Source of the DNA: Bicyclus anynana
Lineage: Eukaryota; Arthropoda; Insecta; Lepidoptera; Nymphalidae
NCBI RefSeq assembly: GCF_947172395.1
Contig: NC_069084.1
Coordinates: 6,015,107 to 6,079,106 of the forward strand
DNA: 64,000 nucleotides
Reading direction: 5' to 3'
Part shown: positions 1 through 10,159 of the stretch, piece after piece
How positions within the stretch are numbered: the first letter of the stretch is position 1
Layout: the number at the start of each line of letters is the position of its first letter
Translations under genes and position numbers: made by a program
Notes under the pieces: generated by a model
Seen by the model: the letters and a program-made list of their open reading frames with translations, nothing else
The model's database searches: none
What the model was told of the DNA's origin: nothing

Positions 1-270
1 TCCTGCAAAGATGGCGCGTGACGTTTACAATATTTAATTACAGTACCATTTCACCATCTCTTTCAGACATACGAACTTTCTGTATTTAACAACAAAGATA
101 GCAGATGTGGTGGTTTTGATTGTAACGAATAATAACGAATTGTGGTTATTTTTATTTGAGATTTTATTTATTTTACTAGGTTAATGTGCAATTTAAACTA
201 ATTTATGCAAACCCACGCATTATTTATTAAATTTTAAAATATACCTTCAGTTTCTTCAGATAATAACTTT

Positions 271-299
271 ATGGAGAATAACAACAATGCACACTCAAG
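271..299 (+). CDS. candidate first coding exon of an unidentified upstream frame
   Basis: The ATG at 271 opens a short frame, MENNNNAHS, which ends in phase 2 at an AAG|GTACGA donor (GT at 300). It joins in phase to the exon at 1565-1678, whose first base completes a serine codon. I do not recognise the product. The small size and asparagine-rich start mean this could be chance. The argument for it is the phase match with the next exon, which has a strong donor. It could also be the 5' leader of the downstream Myb gene (see 1565-1678). Confidence 0.35.
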
Positions 300-1564
300 G
301 TACGAGTAGATATGTGTACGAATGGACTGATCGATAGTGTCGTCATTTCATAACCAAACCAACTTATTTATTTAAGTAAATATTCGAATTTCCTTTTACA
401 CTTAGAGACTCGTTGTAAATATGCACAATAAATCAAATTGTTGAGTAGGTATTATAAATTAAGTCTATAAAATTCAATTTTACTATGAGATAGGGGTTAC
501 CGTTGAGTAACGTTTTTTCTTCGAATTCGATCTTCAAATATTTAACGGATTTAAATTTTGAAAGTAATTAATTTTTAGTTACGGATATGGATAAGGTATA
601 AAATAATTTTCGACATTTTGTGTTGAATTTTCTGTAAGTCATATGTTTCGATTCTGGACATGTCACTAGTATTTTGTAATAAGTTCAATGTCGAGCGCCA
701 TGATTGTTAAATATTACGTAGTACGGCACAAAATCCGATTCTCATTGAAATCCTATTGACAATATTGAGTAAATATAGATGTTAATTAATAATAAGTTTA
801 TAGTATTAGTAAATGTATCTAAATATATTTATTGATGTTATCTTAACTTGAGTAAATTGAGGTTATATTGTTTCGTAACTGTGCCATAGCCGAGCCGAGC
901 AGTCGGTGCAGTTAGCAGATTCTAAATCTGTATGTTATTAATCTGTTTAATCATACAAATATAGGTAATGCTCTATTTCCAGAAATATTTTGGTATTTGT
1001 ACTATAATCGTATTAGTACCTCTCTATGAGCATGAGCCTACATTTTTTTAATTTTTAAGTATTTATTTGTTTTGTTTATCCCCAAATATATATCATATCC
1101 AAATATATAAATATATAGCATATATTCCCAATGCCTATCAAAATCCTATCGATAACACTTGGATAATAATATAATACTTAGTTTACGTAGACGTATATAA
1201 AAATTACAAACTACTAAATAACTAAAAACTTTTACTAAATTACTTAATTATTTGATAATGGCCGAATATATCTCTATAGAATTTATATTTAAACCTCTAA
1301 TTAGGATAGTAGGTAGGTACCTACCTAATATCTAATAATAAAACGTAAGGAATCCTAATTGATACAATCATCTCTTTATTTTTAATTGGGTTAAAAGATC
1401 AATCACCAAACTCTCGTCAGACATGCGCTTGTAGTTTGCGTGATAAAATAAACAGCATCATCATCAGTATTCAAAAAATACTTTTCTGATATTACAATTG
1501 TAGCACATACAATAATTTTAGGCATTAAAAATGCACATTTTTTGTAAAACTAATTTTGTTTTAG

Positions 1565-1678
1565 CATGGATGATAACGAAAAACCCAAACTCGAGTATCA
1601 GATAGGGAGACTAAAACTTCTCCAAGCAAAAATAACATCAGAACAGCAAGAGTTTACTGCAGAAATTAAAGAAGAGCC
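1565..1678 (+). CDS. candidate second exon, charged coiled-coil-like peptide
   Basis: The exon is bounded by a TTTTGTTTTAG acceptor and a strong GCC|GTAAGT donor (GT at 1679). The frame starts with ATG at 1566 or continues from 271-299. It reads MDDNEKPKLEYQIGRLKLLQ and then an acidic, Glu/Gln/Lys-rich tail ending in phase 2 at an EEP. The spacing of Leu/Ile residues suggests a short amphipathic helix or coiled coil. I found no convincing phase-compatible next exon before Myb. Splicing to the AG at 6010-6011 would give a small upstream ORF that stops at 6028-6030 and overlaps the Myb ATG in another frame. It may be the N-terminus of a separate gene or a Myb 5' leader exon; the family is unknown. 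Confidence 0.45.
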
Positions 1679-1742
1679 GTAAGTACCTAGATTTTTAAGT
1701 TACAAAATATTATGACAAGAGACGCTAAACTTAACACTGGAT

Positions 1743-1908
1743 TCACAGTGCGGGTGCCGGGTCCATCATTTTGTAGATAGAAAAAAGCTCTCCGAGCAGA
1801 GCCCGGGAATTGTAATAGGGTAAAGGATTTTTTTAAATTACATAGAACTCCTCTTCTCCCTTCGTGTTGTTCTCTCTGCCAGACTTACGATCCTATTAGA
1901 GCAGCTTT
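1743..1908 (-). mobile_element. retroelement tail fragment
   Basis: The reverse complement resembles the 3' parts of the elements at 16430-16745 and 48822-49260. Shared blocks are the AAAGCTGCTCTAATAGGATC segment, the GAGAACAACACG segment, and the closing GGACCCGGCACC...TGAATCC block. It is degenerate, with no intact reading frame. Confidence 0.6.
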
Positions 1909-2087
1909 ACCTACTTTATTGAATTAGGTTTACTTCTACTGAGGACATCTGGTTGTAAAAAATCATTTTTTTCTACTACTATACTCGCAATACGGTATTA
2001 AACCCTTGCTGCAGTGACTTTGGATAGACGAATGGTCGACAATCGCTACTATTTTCTACTCTCTGTTCAAAAATTAATCACTTTCTT

Positions 2088-2106
2088 TTAAATGGAATAA
2101 TGCATC

Positions 2107-2138
<32 letters not shown>

Positions 2139-3661
2139 ATCAGCCGATGGACGTCCACTGCAGGACATAGGCCTTTTGTAGGGACTTCCAAACATCACGA
2201 TACTGAGCCAACTGCATCCAGCGAATCCCTGCGACTCGCTTGATGTCGTCAGTCCACCTGGTGGGGGGTCGGCCAACACTGCGCTTACTAGTGCGGGGTC
2301 GCCATTCCAGCACTTTGGGACCCCAACGTCCATCGGCTCTTCGAACTATGTGCCCCGCCCATTGCCACTTCAGCTTTGCAACTCGTTGAGCTATGTCTGT
2401 GACTTTGGTTCTTCTGCGGATCTCCTCATTTCTGATTCGATCACGCAGAGATACTCCTAACATAGCTCGTTCCATCGCCCGCTGTGTGACTCTGAGCCTT
2501 CTTATCAGGCCCATAGTTAGCGACCAAGTCTCGGAACCATAGGTCATCACTGGCAACACGCACTGTTCGAAGACTTTTGTCTTCAGGCACTGAGGAATTT
2601 TGGACGAAAAGATGTCGCGAAGTTTCCCGAATGCAGCCCAGCCGAGTTGGATTCGACGGTTCACCTCTTTCTCGAAATTGGACCTACCTAACTGGATCAT
2701 ATGTCCTAGGTATATGTATTCGTCTACAATTTCGAGTGCAGCGTTCTCAACTATAACTGGGTGGAGCGATACATGAGCATTACACATTATTTTTGTTTTG
2801 CCCATGTTCATTTTCAGGCCCACCTGTTGAGAAACGCTGCTGAGGTCATTGAGCATGGTACTAAGGTCATCCAGAGTCTGTGCCATGATGACTACATCAT
2901 CCGCGAACCGCAGTTGAGTGATGTACTCGCCATTGATGTTAATGCCAAGTCCGCCCCAGTCCAGAAGCTTAAAGACGTCTTCCAGTGCGGCGGTAAATAG
3001 CTTCGGAGAGATCACATCTCCCTGACGCACTCCTCGCTGCAACTGGATTGGCCTCGTAATCTGATCCTGAATACGGACTGACATAGTGGCGTTTTCGTAC
3101 AAGCACTTCAACGCTTGCCAGCACAGCCCAGGTTTCCACCGAATCAAAGGCTTTCTCATAGTCCACAAACGCTAAGCATAGTGGCTGGTTATACTCGTGA
3201 GTCTTCTGTATAACCTGCCGCAGCGTATGGATGTGGTCTATGGTACTAAAGCCTTTTCGGAAACCGGCTTGTTCGGGAGGCTGGAAGTCGTCGAACCTAT
3301 TAGCGAGACGATTCGTAATGACTCTCGAGAACAATTTGTAAACGTGGCTTAACAGCGAGATGGGTCTGTAATTCTTCAGCAAGGTGTTGTCACCTTTTTT
3401 GAAGAACAGAACCACCACGCTCCTATGCCACGCCTCAGGCGTCGTGCCCTCGTGAATGACGGAATTGAACAATCGCTGAAGGACTTTAAGTATCGGTTTT
3501 CCACCCGCTTTCAGGAGTTCTGCTGTGATTCCGTCCTCACCTGGCGCCTTATTGTTCTTCAGTTGTTTGAGAGCCACACTAATCTCGTATAGGCTGACGT
3601 CCGGGATATCTTCGGTATAGTGTCGGGTCAACTTGGCTCGCCGCCGCAGCAAATAATTCAT
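2088..3661 (-). mobile_element. RTE-type LINE, 5'-truncated, frameshifted
   Basis: Two overlapping minus-strand frames (3661-2969 and 3168-2140) together cover the reverse transcriptase domain of a non-LTR retrotransposon. Visible motifs in order are KNNKAPGEDGI, the NYRPISLLSHVYKLFSRVI block, QAGFRKGFSTIDHI, FVDYEKAFDSV, RGVRQGDVISPKLF and the catalytic FADD within LRFADDVVIMAQT. The C-terminal part has the usual WAGHIVRR and GRPPTRW tail. The two frames are offset near 3115-3125, so the copy is broken by a frameshift. The endonuclease part is absent beyond about 3661. The 3' end (low coordinates) finishes in a trinucleotide run, as RTE elements do. The element is in the opposite orientation to Myb. 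Confidence 0.9.
2106..2138. repeat. (TCA)n microsatellite, LINE tail
   Basis: About ten TCA units directly abut the 3' end of the RTE LINE. Read on the minus strand this is a GAT/TGA-repeat tail, replacing poly-A. Confidence 0.9.
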
Positions 3662-3669
3662 AACAGTAC

Positions 3670-4285
3670 AAGCTGACGTTAGTTAATTTTCGATTTATGC
3701 TATCCGTTCTTGTCCAGAAAGTAGTTCTACCTCTATGGCATCTAAGGCACTAGATGGTTAACCACCACGATTGGCCGCAGAAGCTACGGTTACGCTCCTT
3801 ATGCAGCCATTGGCGGGTTACTGTTGATCTTATTCTAATGCTGCCTGTTATTTTGAGCTCGAATAATATGGACATCGAAATCGCGTGCCAAATATCACGT
3901 ACAAAAGTAGTAGGAAAAAGCCTTATTGAACTGAACGCAACGAAGCATCAACTAATCATAACTGCCCGGTTAGTGATCAGTTGGTAATAGCGGTCTAGTG
4001 CGCGACATTCATAAGGATTTTTTTGATCAACATGCTTTTTGAAAATGCCAATTGACGTCGTGGCGTTCTTTTTGATGAATCGATGATGATGAAAATACAT
4101 CGAGAACTAAGTACCTTAATTAATTAGTGATGGCCACTGCTTTTTGTCGTAGCCGCCCAATGCGCGAGGTGCCTTCACAAAGTATACTTTGAGGGTAGCA
4201 CTAGTTATTATAACCAAATTTGAAAATCATTGGAACTGTAGGCCTACAGTGTATCAACGATATAATTTCGTGACTTGGGTAATAC
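3670..4285. other. intergenic, no feature recognised
   Basis: Between the RTE and mariner fragments I see no splice-bounded frame, known motif or TIR. The local short ORFs have no family signature. Confidence 0.4.
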
Positions 4286-4289
4286 ATTA

Positions 4290-4653
4290 TAGTGAGCTCA
4301 TATCGAGCTTTTTTGTGTATCCAGCTTTTTTCAAATGCGCCAAAACCGTTATGTGGTCAATTCTCAGTTGTCCAGCTACATCATAACTACTAATGTCGTT
4401 CTTGCTCCACTTTTTTAAAAAATGGCATCAATTTTGTCCGTAACAGGGCGACCAGAGCGACGTGTATCATTGATATCAAAATTTCGGGGTGAAGCTGCTT
4501 ATTCCACAAGTTGTGGAAGTCATTTTTCATATAATTTATATGGCGACTGAGCGTTCGGGTAGCCGCTTCTATACCACAAGCTATGGTCAGTGGCGGTGCT
4601 CGGCACATTTCGTAGAAAAAATCTGTACCTCTTTCAAATAAGCCCGCTTCCAT
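4290..4653 (-). pseudogene. degenerate mariner transposase fragment
   Basis: On the minus strand one frame ends in FFKKVEQERH. After a frame change, the sequence at about 4290-4400 reads SYDVAGQLRIDHITVLAHLK and then KAGYTKKLD. This matches the second helix-turn-helix of insect mariner transposases (family pattern: ...VEQDRH-SYDIA-LNIDHKTVLNHLKKAGY-KKLD). Stop codons and frame shifts break it, and the catalytic DD(34)D region is absent. It is a dead relic. Confidence 0.7.
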
Positions 4654-4800
4654 CTTAGATTGTATCGTTTAATGCCTAGTTCGGACTACTTTAATGATTT
4701 TTGGGCGGACAATTCAAAAATTGTTCGTACTCGACTAGAAAGTAGCTGAACTAGACATTAAGATCAGTAAGGGCTAACTTGTTATTGAATAAAAAAAAAC
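4642..4800 (+). repeat. 3' tail fragment of a tRNA-derived SINE
   Basis: It begins with GCCCGCTTCCATCTTAGATTG and ends AAGGGCTAACTTGTTATTGAAT plus poly-A, the same tail as the SINE copies at 7168, 21140, 57350 and 63715. It is interrupted and diverged. Confidence 0.55.
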
Positions 4801-5036
4801 ATTTTGTGGTATCACAGACAGATGGATGATGAATATTATTATGGAGCAAGATTTATAGGTATAAAGGCTATTTAAAATTATTTATTTCTTAATTATTAAT
4901 AAAATATTATATAAACTGAAATAATAAAATTACAAGAAATCTTAAACAATACTTTGGAATGCCATTGCCACGGGACGAGTCAAGTCGGGTGGGACAACGT
5001 GCCGGTTTTCTGTACCGAGTTACTGCGGCACTGCGC

Positions 5037-5727
5037 ATAGGGTTGCCAATACTTCTTCAGAAAAAATAGTATTTTTCAGAATAAGTTACAAAAAATAGAT
5101 TACTCTTAAATAAAATACTGTATTTTGTGGAATAAGCAAAAAAATAGACGTTTAATTTTATAAAAACTATATTTATTAACACATTTTGCATTTTCTTAGA
5201 TTGTTTGTCAAAAATAAGTTAAACAGGGTGTCCCGTAAATATTACGACATACTTTACAGGGTGACAGCTGACATCAAGGCCTACTGAAATAATGCAATAT
5301 AATATGTTAGCTGAAATTTTACGGTTTTTATATTATATTGATTTTTGTACAAAATACAAAAATCCCTACCTACATTGCAATTTAGTCATACCATGTGCTG
5401 AATTTTATATAATATTTACGGATAGCATGTATATTTTTTCAGATTTAGTTTTTAATTTATTGCTGAAAAAATTAAAACGAAAGCTGATTTTTTACTCATT
5501 TGTTCATTTAAAGTTTGGAACACAATAAGATAAAGTTCGTATATGCTATTGCGTCTGTCAAAAATTAATTTATTATGTTTTAAAATTGAAAGATTTGTTT
5601 GTTAGATCTCACTGTTGAATTTAGAGCATATTTTTGCGTGCTATATATTTTTGAAAAATATAGTACGCAAACCCGAAAATTAGTACAATACAATACAATA
5701 GTACGATTAGCAACCCTAACTGCGCCC
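5037..5727. mobile_element. possible long inverted-repeat element
   Basis: The left edge, GCGCATAGGGTTGCCAATACT, is mirrored at the right edge by AGTACGATTAGCAACCCTAA followed by CTGCGC. The interior is AT-rich with no transposase. A mariner-like end, CAGGGTGTCCCGTAA, lies inside at about 5226. No clear target duplication was seen, so the element is tentative. Confidence 0.35.
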
Positions 5728-5857
5728 CCGGCCTCATTCGCTCAGTCAGGAGTCAACACCTGTTTGGCTCCGCACGCGTTCTGCGGTAGAGATTCAATAT
5801 TCAAATCACATCCGTCTAAATAAAATAAAAAAATAGATAATTGTCTATTACCTAAGT

Positions 5858-5869
5858 TTTGGCGCGAAA
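5858..5869. promoter_or_regulatory. palindromic E2F consensus site upstream of Myb
   Basis: TTTGGCGCGAAA is a full match to the palindromic E2F/DP consensus TTTSGCGCSAAA. It lies 145 bp upstream of the Myb ATG at 6014 in AT-rich surroundings. Vertebrate B-Myb is a classical E2F target repressed in G0, so cell-cycle control of this gene is a reasonable inference. The transcription start is not visible from sequence. Confidence 0.65.
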
Positions 5870-6013
5870 ACAACTTTTTTTAACCTACCTTTATAATGTC
5901 AAATTGCTATGTTTCGATAAGTTTCACAGGCGATCTGCGATGATTGTAAGGTCGAGTTATGATAAGGGTGGTTAATTTCGTCACACGCCTATTTATTTAT
6001 TAGTGTTTAAGCG

Positions 6014-6114
6014 ATGCAATATCAAAGTAATGAAGAGGACGACTTGCAATATCGGATTTTCGGTGAATCCTTCAACTTACCAGTCGGCAACACTAGAGCC
6101 GGCCGCCGTAGAAA
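6014..6114 (+). CDS. Myb: Myb exon 1 (start codon, residues 1-33)
   Basis: It starts at ATG 6014 with an in-frame TAA two codons upstream (6008-6010), so the frame cannot extend further 5' without splicing. It encodes MQYQSNEEDDLQYRIFGESF and then a basic end, AGRRR. The acidic patch before the R1 repeat is usual for animal Myb. It ends in phase 2 at a strong GAAA|GTGAGT donor and joins in phase to exon 2 at 36247. Whether it is the only first exon is uncertain, because an AG at 6010-6011 could serve as an acceptor for upstream leader exons. Confidence 0.75.
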
Positions 6115-7069
6115 GTGAGTTTACTTTTTATTTCTCATAATAATATACTACGGTTACCTCGTGTGCTCAGTATTACAATAATATACCGGTGTGTTTTTGG
6201 AAGTAGACTGTCTCGGGTTCGATTTCTGCTGCAGGATTTTTTTTTAAATTTTATTAAGCTTCAAAAATTTGCATACATTGCCGCTCCAAATCAAATAATC
6301 AAGTTTCAAAACAACATCTCATACCATTATTTTGTATGTACCTGTACTAGCAGACGTCCGCTACTTTGCCCGCGTGAAACTCTTAGAAAGTCAGAATATC
6401 ACACTATGCACTGTTTTGTTTTTTAGTCAATGGGATTATGCAGTGTTTTCTATGCAAATTTCCCAGGTGGCTTGACTTTTTCCGACAGTTATCTTAATAA
6501 ATTTATCAGATTTATAGGATTTTTTTTATCAGGATTTTGTACTCCAGGAAGATATTTTTTTTATCTTTTTTGTGTTGATAAGGATGGAAGTTTTATCTGT
6601 CTTTTTTAACGCCAGCCACATACTGTTATTTCTTCCATACGTTCCTATAAACATATTTCAATATGTTTTTCACAGCCCACATCCCTCAGAGCACTGCAGA
6701 CTTGATAGTATGAATTATACTTGACGGTATGTGGCTGGCATAAGACTGACTGAGTAAAAACATTATACATTGTTAGTGTTCACCTTGACCACACAAATTG
6801 TCCATAAATATAAAAGTGGGTATGGTTCATCATCACCATTATGAACCTTTTTAATCACCCATGGTTGTCCTTATATAAGAGGGGATATGTAGCTTGGGCC
6901 CTTACACTGCTCCAATGCAGGTTGGTGAGCAAGGGTATTATTGATATTTTATGAAACACAGCTAAAACTTATGTTATACAATGCCAGAATATGCCCGACT
7001 GGTTTGTAAGTCCCTTACTACTAGAGTTTAGATCGTGCCACATTGCAAGAACCAGCTTATGACTAAAGT

Positions 7070-7165
7070 GTTTTAAGGTAGCATGGGTACAGTGACAGCT
7101 CTTGAAAGTTTGCCGTGATTCACAATAATAGTACATATTATAAACGTCATACAGGCAACTGTCAC
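7070..7165. mobile_element. palindromic MITE, copy a, right end truncated
   Basis: It is the same sequence as the element at 7440-7565 (AGCATGGGTACAGTGACAG start, then the GTGATTCAC and ATAAACGTCATACAGGCAACT blocks). The right TIR stops at the SINE that begins at about 7168. Confidence 0.6.
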
Positions 7166-7167
7166 CG

Positions 7168-7395
7168 GCTAGAGTTTGGTTCGTGCCATATTTTGGCTGG
7201 TGGGAGGCTTCGACTGTGGCTAGTTACCACCCTACCAACAAAGACATACTGCCAAGAAATTGCGATGTTGTGTGTAAACCGAAAGGGGTGTGGATTGTCA
7301 TCCTCCTCCAAACAAGTTAGTCTGCTTCCATCTTAGATTGCATCATCACTTACCATTAAGTGAGATTGCAGTCAAGGGCTAACTTGTAAAGAATT
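7168..7395 (+). mobile_element. tRNA-derived SINE (family 1), 5'-truncated
   Basis: It contains the family's body blocks in order: GGCTGGTGGGAGGCTTCG, GTGGCTAGTTACCACCCTAC, AACCGAAAGGGGTGTGGATT, CTTCCATCTTAGATTGCATC and AGTCAAGGGCTAACTTGTAA, followed by an A-rich end. The same body follows a tRNA-like head in the copy at 63715-64000. Confidence 0.8.
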
Positions 7396-7439
7396 AAAAC
7401 AAAAAAAAATATTGCAAGTACTAGCTTATTACTAAAGTG

Positions 7440-7565
7440 TTTTCAGATAACATGGGTATGGTGACAGTTAGTTTCACTCTTGAAACTTTGCAGTGATTCA
7501 CGATACTAGTACATATTATGAACGTCATACAGGCAACTATCACTGTTCCCATGCTATCTGTAAAA
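7440..7565. mobile_element. palindromic MITE, copy b
   Basis: The left end, CAGATAACATGGGTATGGTG, and the right end, CACTGTTCCCATGCTATCTG, are imperfect inverted repeats of about 30 bp enclosing about 65 bp. The core motifs GTGACAGTT and GGCAACTRTCAC also occur in the element at 15471-15594, suggesting related families. Confidence 0.65.
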
Positions 7566-8530
7566 TACTCTAAGGGCCATAGTTGGGCATACAAAATGCA
7601 TGATAAATTTATATAAATAACAGTTACAATAATTTCAATTCTAAAAAGGTTGCCTAAAGTTGTCCCCTAAGGAAATAATACTGTATAATTTATTATATAT
7701 GTAGTCCTTAAGAGATTGTGATGACCAGACATTTTGTAAAACTTTATCAGGCTCCCTATATAGCACCTACCATAGATTAGTATAGTAAGGTAACTATATA
7801 GTTCTTCGCTGGACACTCTTTATCTACATCCTTTGAAGGGTTGCTACCATGACACAAACTCTCTAGTTACCATACTTACCAATAATAGGAGCATGCACTA
7901 AATAACTTTCAGCTATTATAAAACAAGAAATACTTGTATAGTGTTTTATCTAAATTGTTGATAAGTTGATAACACAAAAAGTTTGTTATGTAATTGATTA
8001 TAGTAATGTTAATGTAGCACATGCAAAGTATATTATATACAGTAATCATATTTATTATTATAATAGGTGTCAAAAAAGATTCAACTTGAAGTTGCAAGTT
8101 GCAATGTCCTCATCATCAGCCTAATTTAATGCCCCGTTAAAGGGACAGGCATCCATCCTTATAGGACAGGGGTTATGGAGCTTAGAGTCACTATGTTGCT
8201 TCAATGCGGGTTGGTTGGAACTGATTGAGACTAGTTGTTAGTCAGTCAGTAACATGCTGTAAGTGTATTGATTTCCTAACTCTAGCACAACAATTTTCAC
8301 TGAATTTTTAACTTTTCTTAGAGGAAAGAAAATTCCAATGTTTCACAGCCAGTCGCAATGTAAAATGTAATAATTGTCAAACAACTCTGCTGAATTGGCT
8401 GAATGTATCTTTCAAATACACTGAGATAACGAATTACCCAGTGGCAGGATTTCAGACTTCATTCCTACCTTGGTAGTACTGTACTTGTGTGCCGTATTTT
8501 AAAAAGTAGTATAATATTAATTTAATATTG

Positions 8531-8832
8531 TCAACCCATATTCAGCTCACTGCTGAGCTCCAGTCTCCTCTCAGAATGAGAGGGGTCAGACTAATAGACC
8601 ACCACGCTGGCCCATGCGGATTGGCAGACTTCACACACGCAGAGAATTAAGAAAATTTTCTGGTATGCAGGTTTCCTCACGACGTTTTCCTTCAACGTTT
8701 GTGACACGTGATATTTAATTTCTTAAAATGCACACAACTGAAAAGTTGGAGGTGCATGCCCCGGACCGGATTCGAACCTACGGCTTCCAGAATCGTAAGG
8801 CAGAGGTCATATCCACTAGGCTATCACGGTTT
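8531..8832 (-). mobile_element. tRNA-derived SINE (family 2), near full length
   Basis: On the minus strand it starts with a tRNA-like head (CCGTGATAGCCTAGTGGATA, then a B-box-like GGTTCGAATCC). It continues through GTGCATGCACCTCCAACTTT, the GTGTGTGAAGTCTGCCAATC block and AGAGGAGACTGGAGCTCAGC, and ends GAGCTGAATATGGGTTGA. This is a complete copy resembling the tRNA-derived SINEs abundant in Lepidoptera. Confidence 0.85.
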
Positions 8833-9328
8833 TTTTTTAAAGTACAAAGTATAATAAAAAAATTATATTCATAGTAAAATATTCTTACTGAAGTGGAGAA
8901 ACAATTTTCGGTTTAAACATAGGTATCAAGTAATGTAATAGGTATGTCAACTATATCAAAGATGCCGGTTGTTTCAATGGCCAAATTTGAATAAGCTGCG
9001 ACCTTCAACTCGGCTGGTTAATCCCGCGTGCTCTCGTGGACCTTGAAACGCGCCAAGGTCCCGCGTTCAATGCCTACTAACATAGAGATAAAGCCTTTGC
9101 AAAGTATCACATCCGATTTTCGTGTAAGCATGCGCGGTATTCCGACAAACGATGCTTCAAACAGTCGAAGTTTCAAACACAGATCCTTTTAAAAAGCCGG
9201 CTTCGGGAGCAGTAACATACCTAACGTTTATTTTGTTTGTGGATTTTTTAGTGTTTTGCTGAAAAATACTATATTGTAGGTCTTAGACGCTCGCAACTTC
9301 CGTCTGTGTGGAATTTAGACTTTATAGA

Positions 9329-9389
9329 ATGAGTCTCGATATTAATAAACGACAAACAATGTGGAGGGATGACGGTCACATTAGTAGAA
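9329..9389 (+). CDS. weak candidate first exon, unidentified
   Basis: The ATG at 9329 opens MSLDINKRQTMWRDDGHISR, ending in phase 1 at a good GAA|GTACGT donor. It lies just downstream of a less AT-rich stretch (about 8980-9320) that could hold a promoter. No phase-matching partner exon was found, and it cannot join Myb exon 2, which needs phase 2. It is probably chance. Confidence 0.15.
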
Positions 9390-9423
9390 GTACGTTTAAG
9401 CAATTGAACAAAAGAGTAGATCA

Positions 9424-9602
9424 TCATCATCAACCCATATTCGGCTTACTGCTAAGCTCCAGTCTCCTCTCAGAATGAGAGGGATTAGTTATAGTCCACC
9501 ACGCTGGCCTAATGCGGATTGGCAGACTTCACACACAGAGAATTCAGAAAATTGTCTGGTACGCAGGAGGCAAAGGTCATATCCACTGGGCTATCACGAT
9601 GT
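9424..9602 (-). mobile_element. SINE family 2, internally deleted
   Basis: It has the CAACCCATATTCGGCTTACT, AGTCTCCTCTCAGAATGAGA and GGATTGGCAGACTTCACACA blocks of the family in reverse orientation. It then jumps to the tRNA-head end (GGCAAAGGTCATATCCACTG), so the middle and the B box are lost. Confidence 0.8.
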
Positions 9603-9619
9603 TTTAAAATCAATGTCAA

Positions 9620-10158
9620 AATCATCATCATCATAATCATTAACAGCCGATGGACGACCACTGCTGAACATAGACCTCTTGCCAGGGGCGTAGCTACCGC
9701 TGTACCCGCCGTATCAATGATACAGGGCCCCCAGGCTCCAGGAGCCCCTTAAGTGTGAAAGCAAAAATTAGTAAAATTTAACCCACAATCTCATAATTTG
9801 GTGCTTCCCGTAGAAACAACTGCTATAGAGATTTTTGGGAATTGCCACTCGTCTATTGGGCCCCCCAACTAACTTTGATACAGGGCCCCTCCAAGCCTAG
9901 CTACGCCACTGCCTCTTGCATGGACTCCCAAAACAACAGTTTCTAGCCGCTAGCATCCAGCAGTTCCCTGCAACCTTTATGTCTTTATGTCTTTGGTCCG
10001 ACTTCACTGCGCGACACTGCGCTTTCCGTTGCGGGGTCGTCTTCCCAGCACTTTGGGACCCCAACGTCCATGGGCTCTTCGAACTATATGGCCTGGCCAT
10101 TGCCACTTCAGCTTCGCGACTCCTGAGCTGAGGTTGGTCGGTGACCATGGTTGTTCTG
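9620..10158 (-). mobile_element. RTE LINE 3' fragment carrying a nested element
   Basis: A (TCA)n run followed by CAGCCGATGGACGACCACTG matches the 3' end of the RTE LINE at 2088-3661. The right part retains CAGCACTTTGGGACCCCAAC and GCCATTGCCACTTCAGCTTC. A hAT-type MITE (9683-9911) splits it. Confidence 0.85.
9683..9911. mobile_element. hAT-type MITE with 8-bp target duplication
   Basis: The left end CAGGGGCGTAGCTA and right end TAGCTACGCCACTG are terminal inverted repeats. The 229-bp element is flanked by identical 8-bp copies of CCTCTTGC (9675-9682 and 9912-9919). The end sequence and 8-bp duplication are hallmarks of hAT transposons. It holds no transposase. Confidence 0.9.
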
Positions 10159-10159
10159 C

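Noticed and set aside
2761..3000. 79-codon plus-strand frame
   Set aside because: Antisense shadow of the RTE reverse transcriptase.
1565..6114. Joining the 1565-1678 exon to Myb exon 1 as a longer Myb N-terminus
   Set aside because: Phase does not fit: the exon ends in phase 2, the Myb frame has a TAA at 6008-6010, and the only usable AG (6010-6011) would need phase 1.
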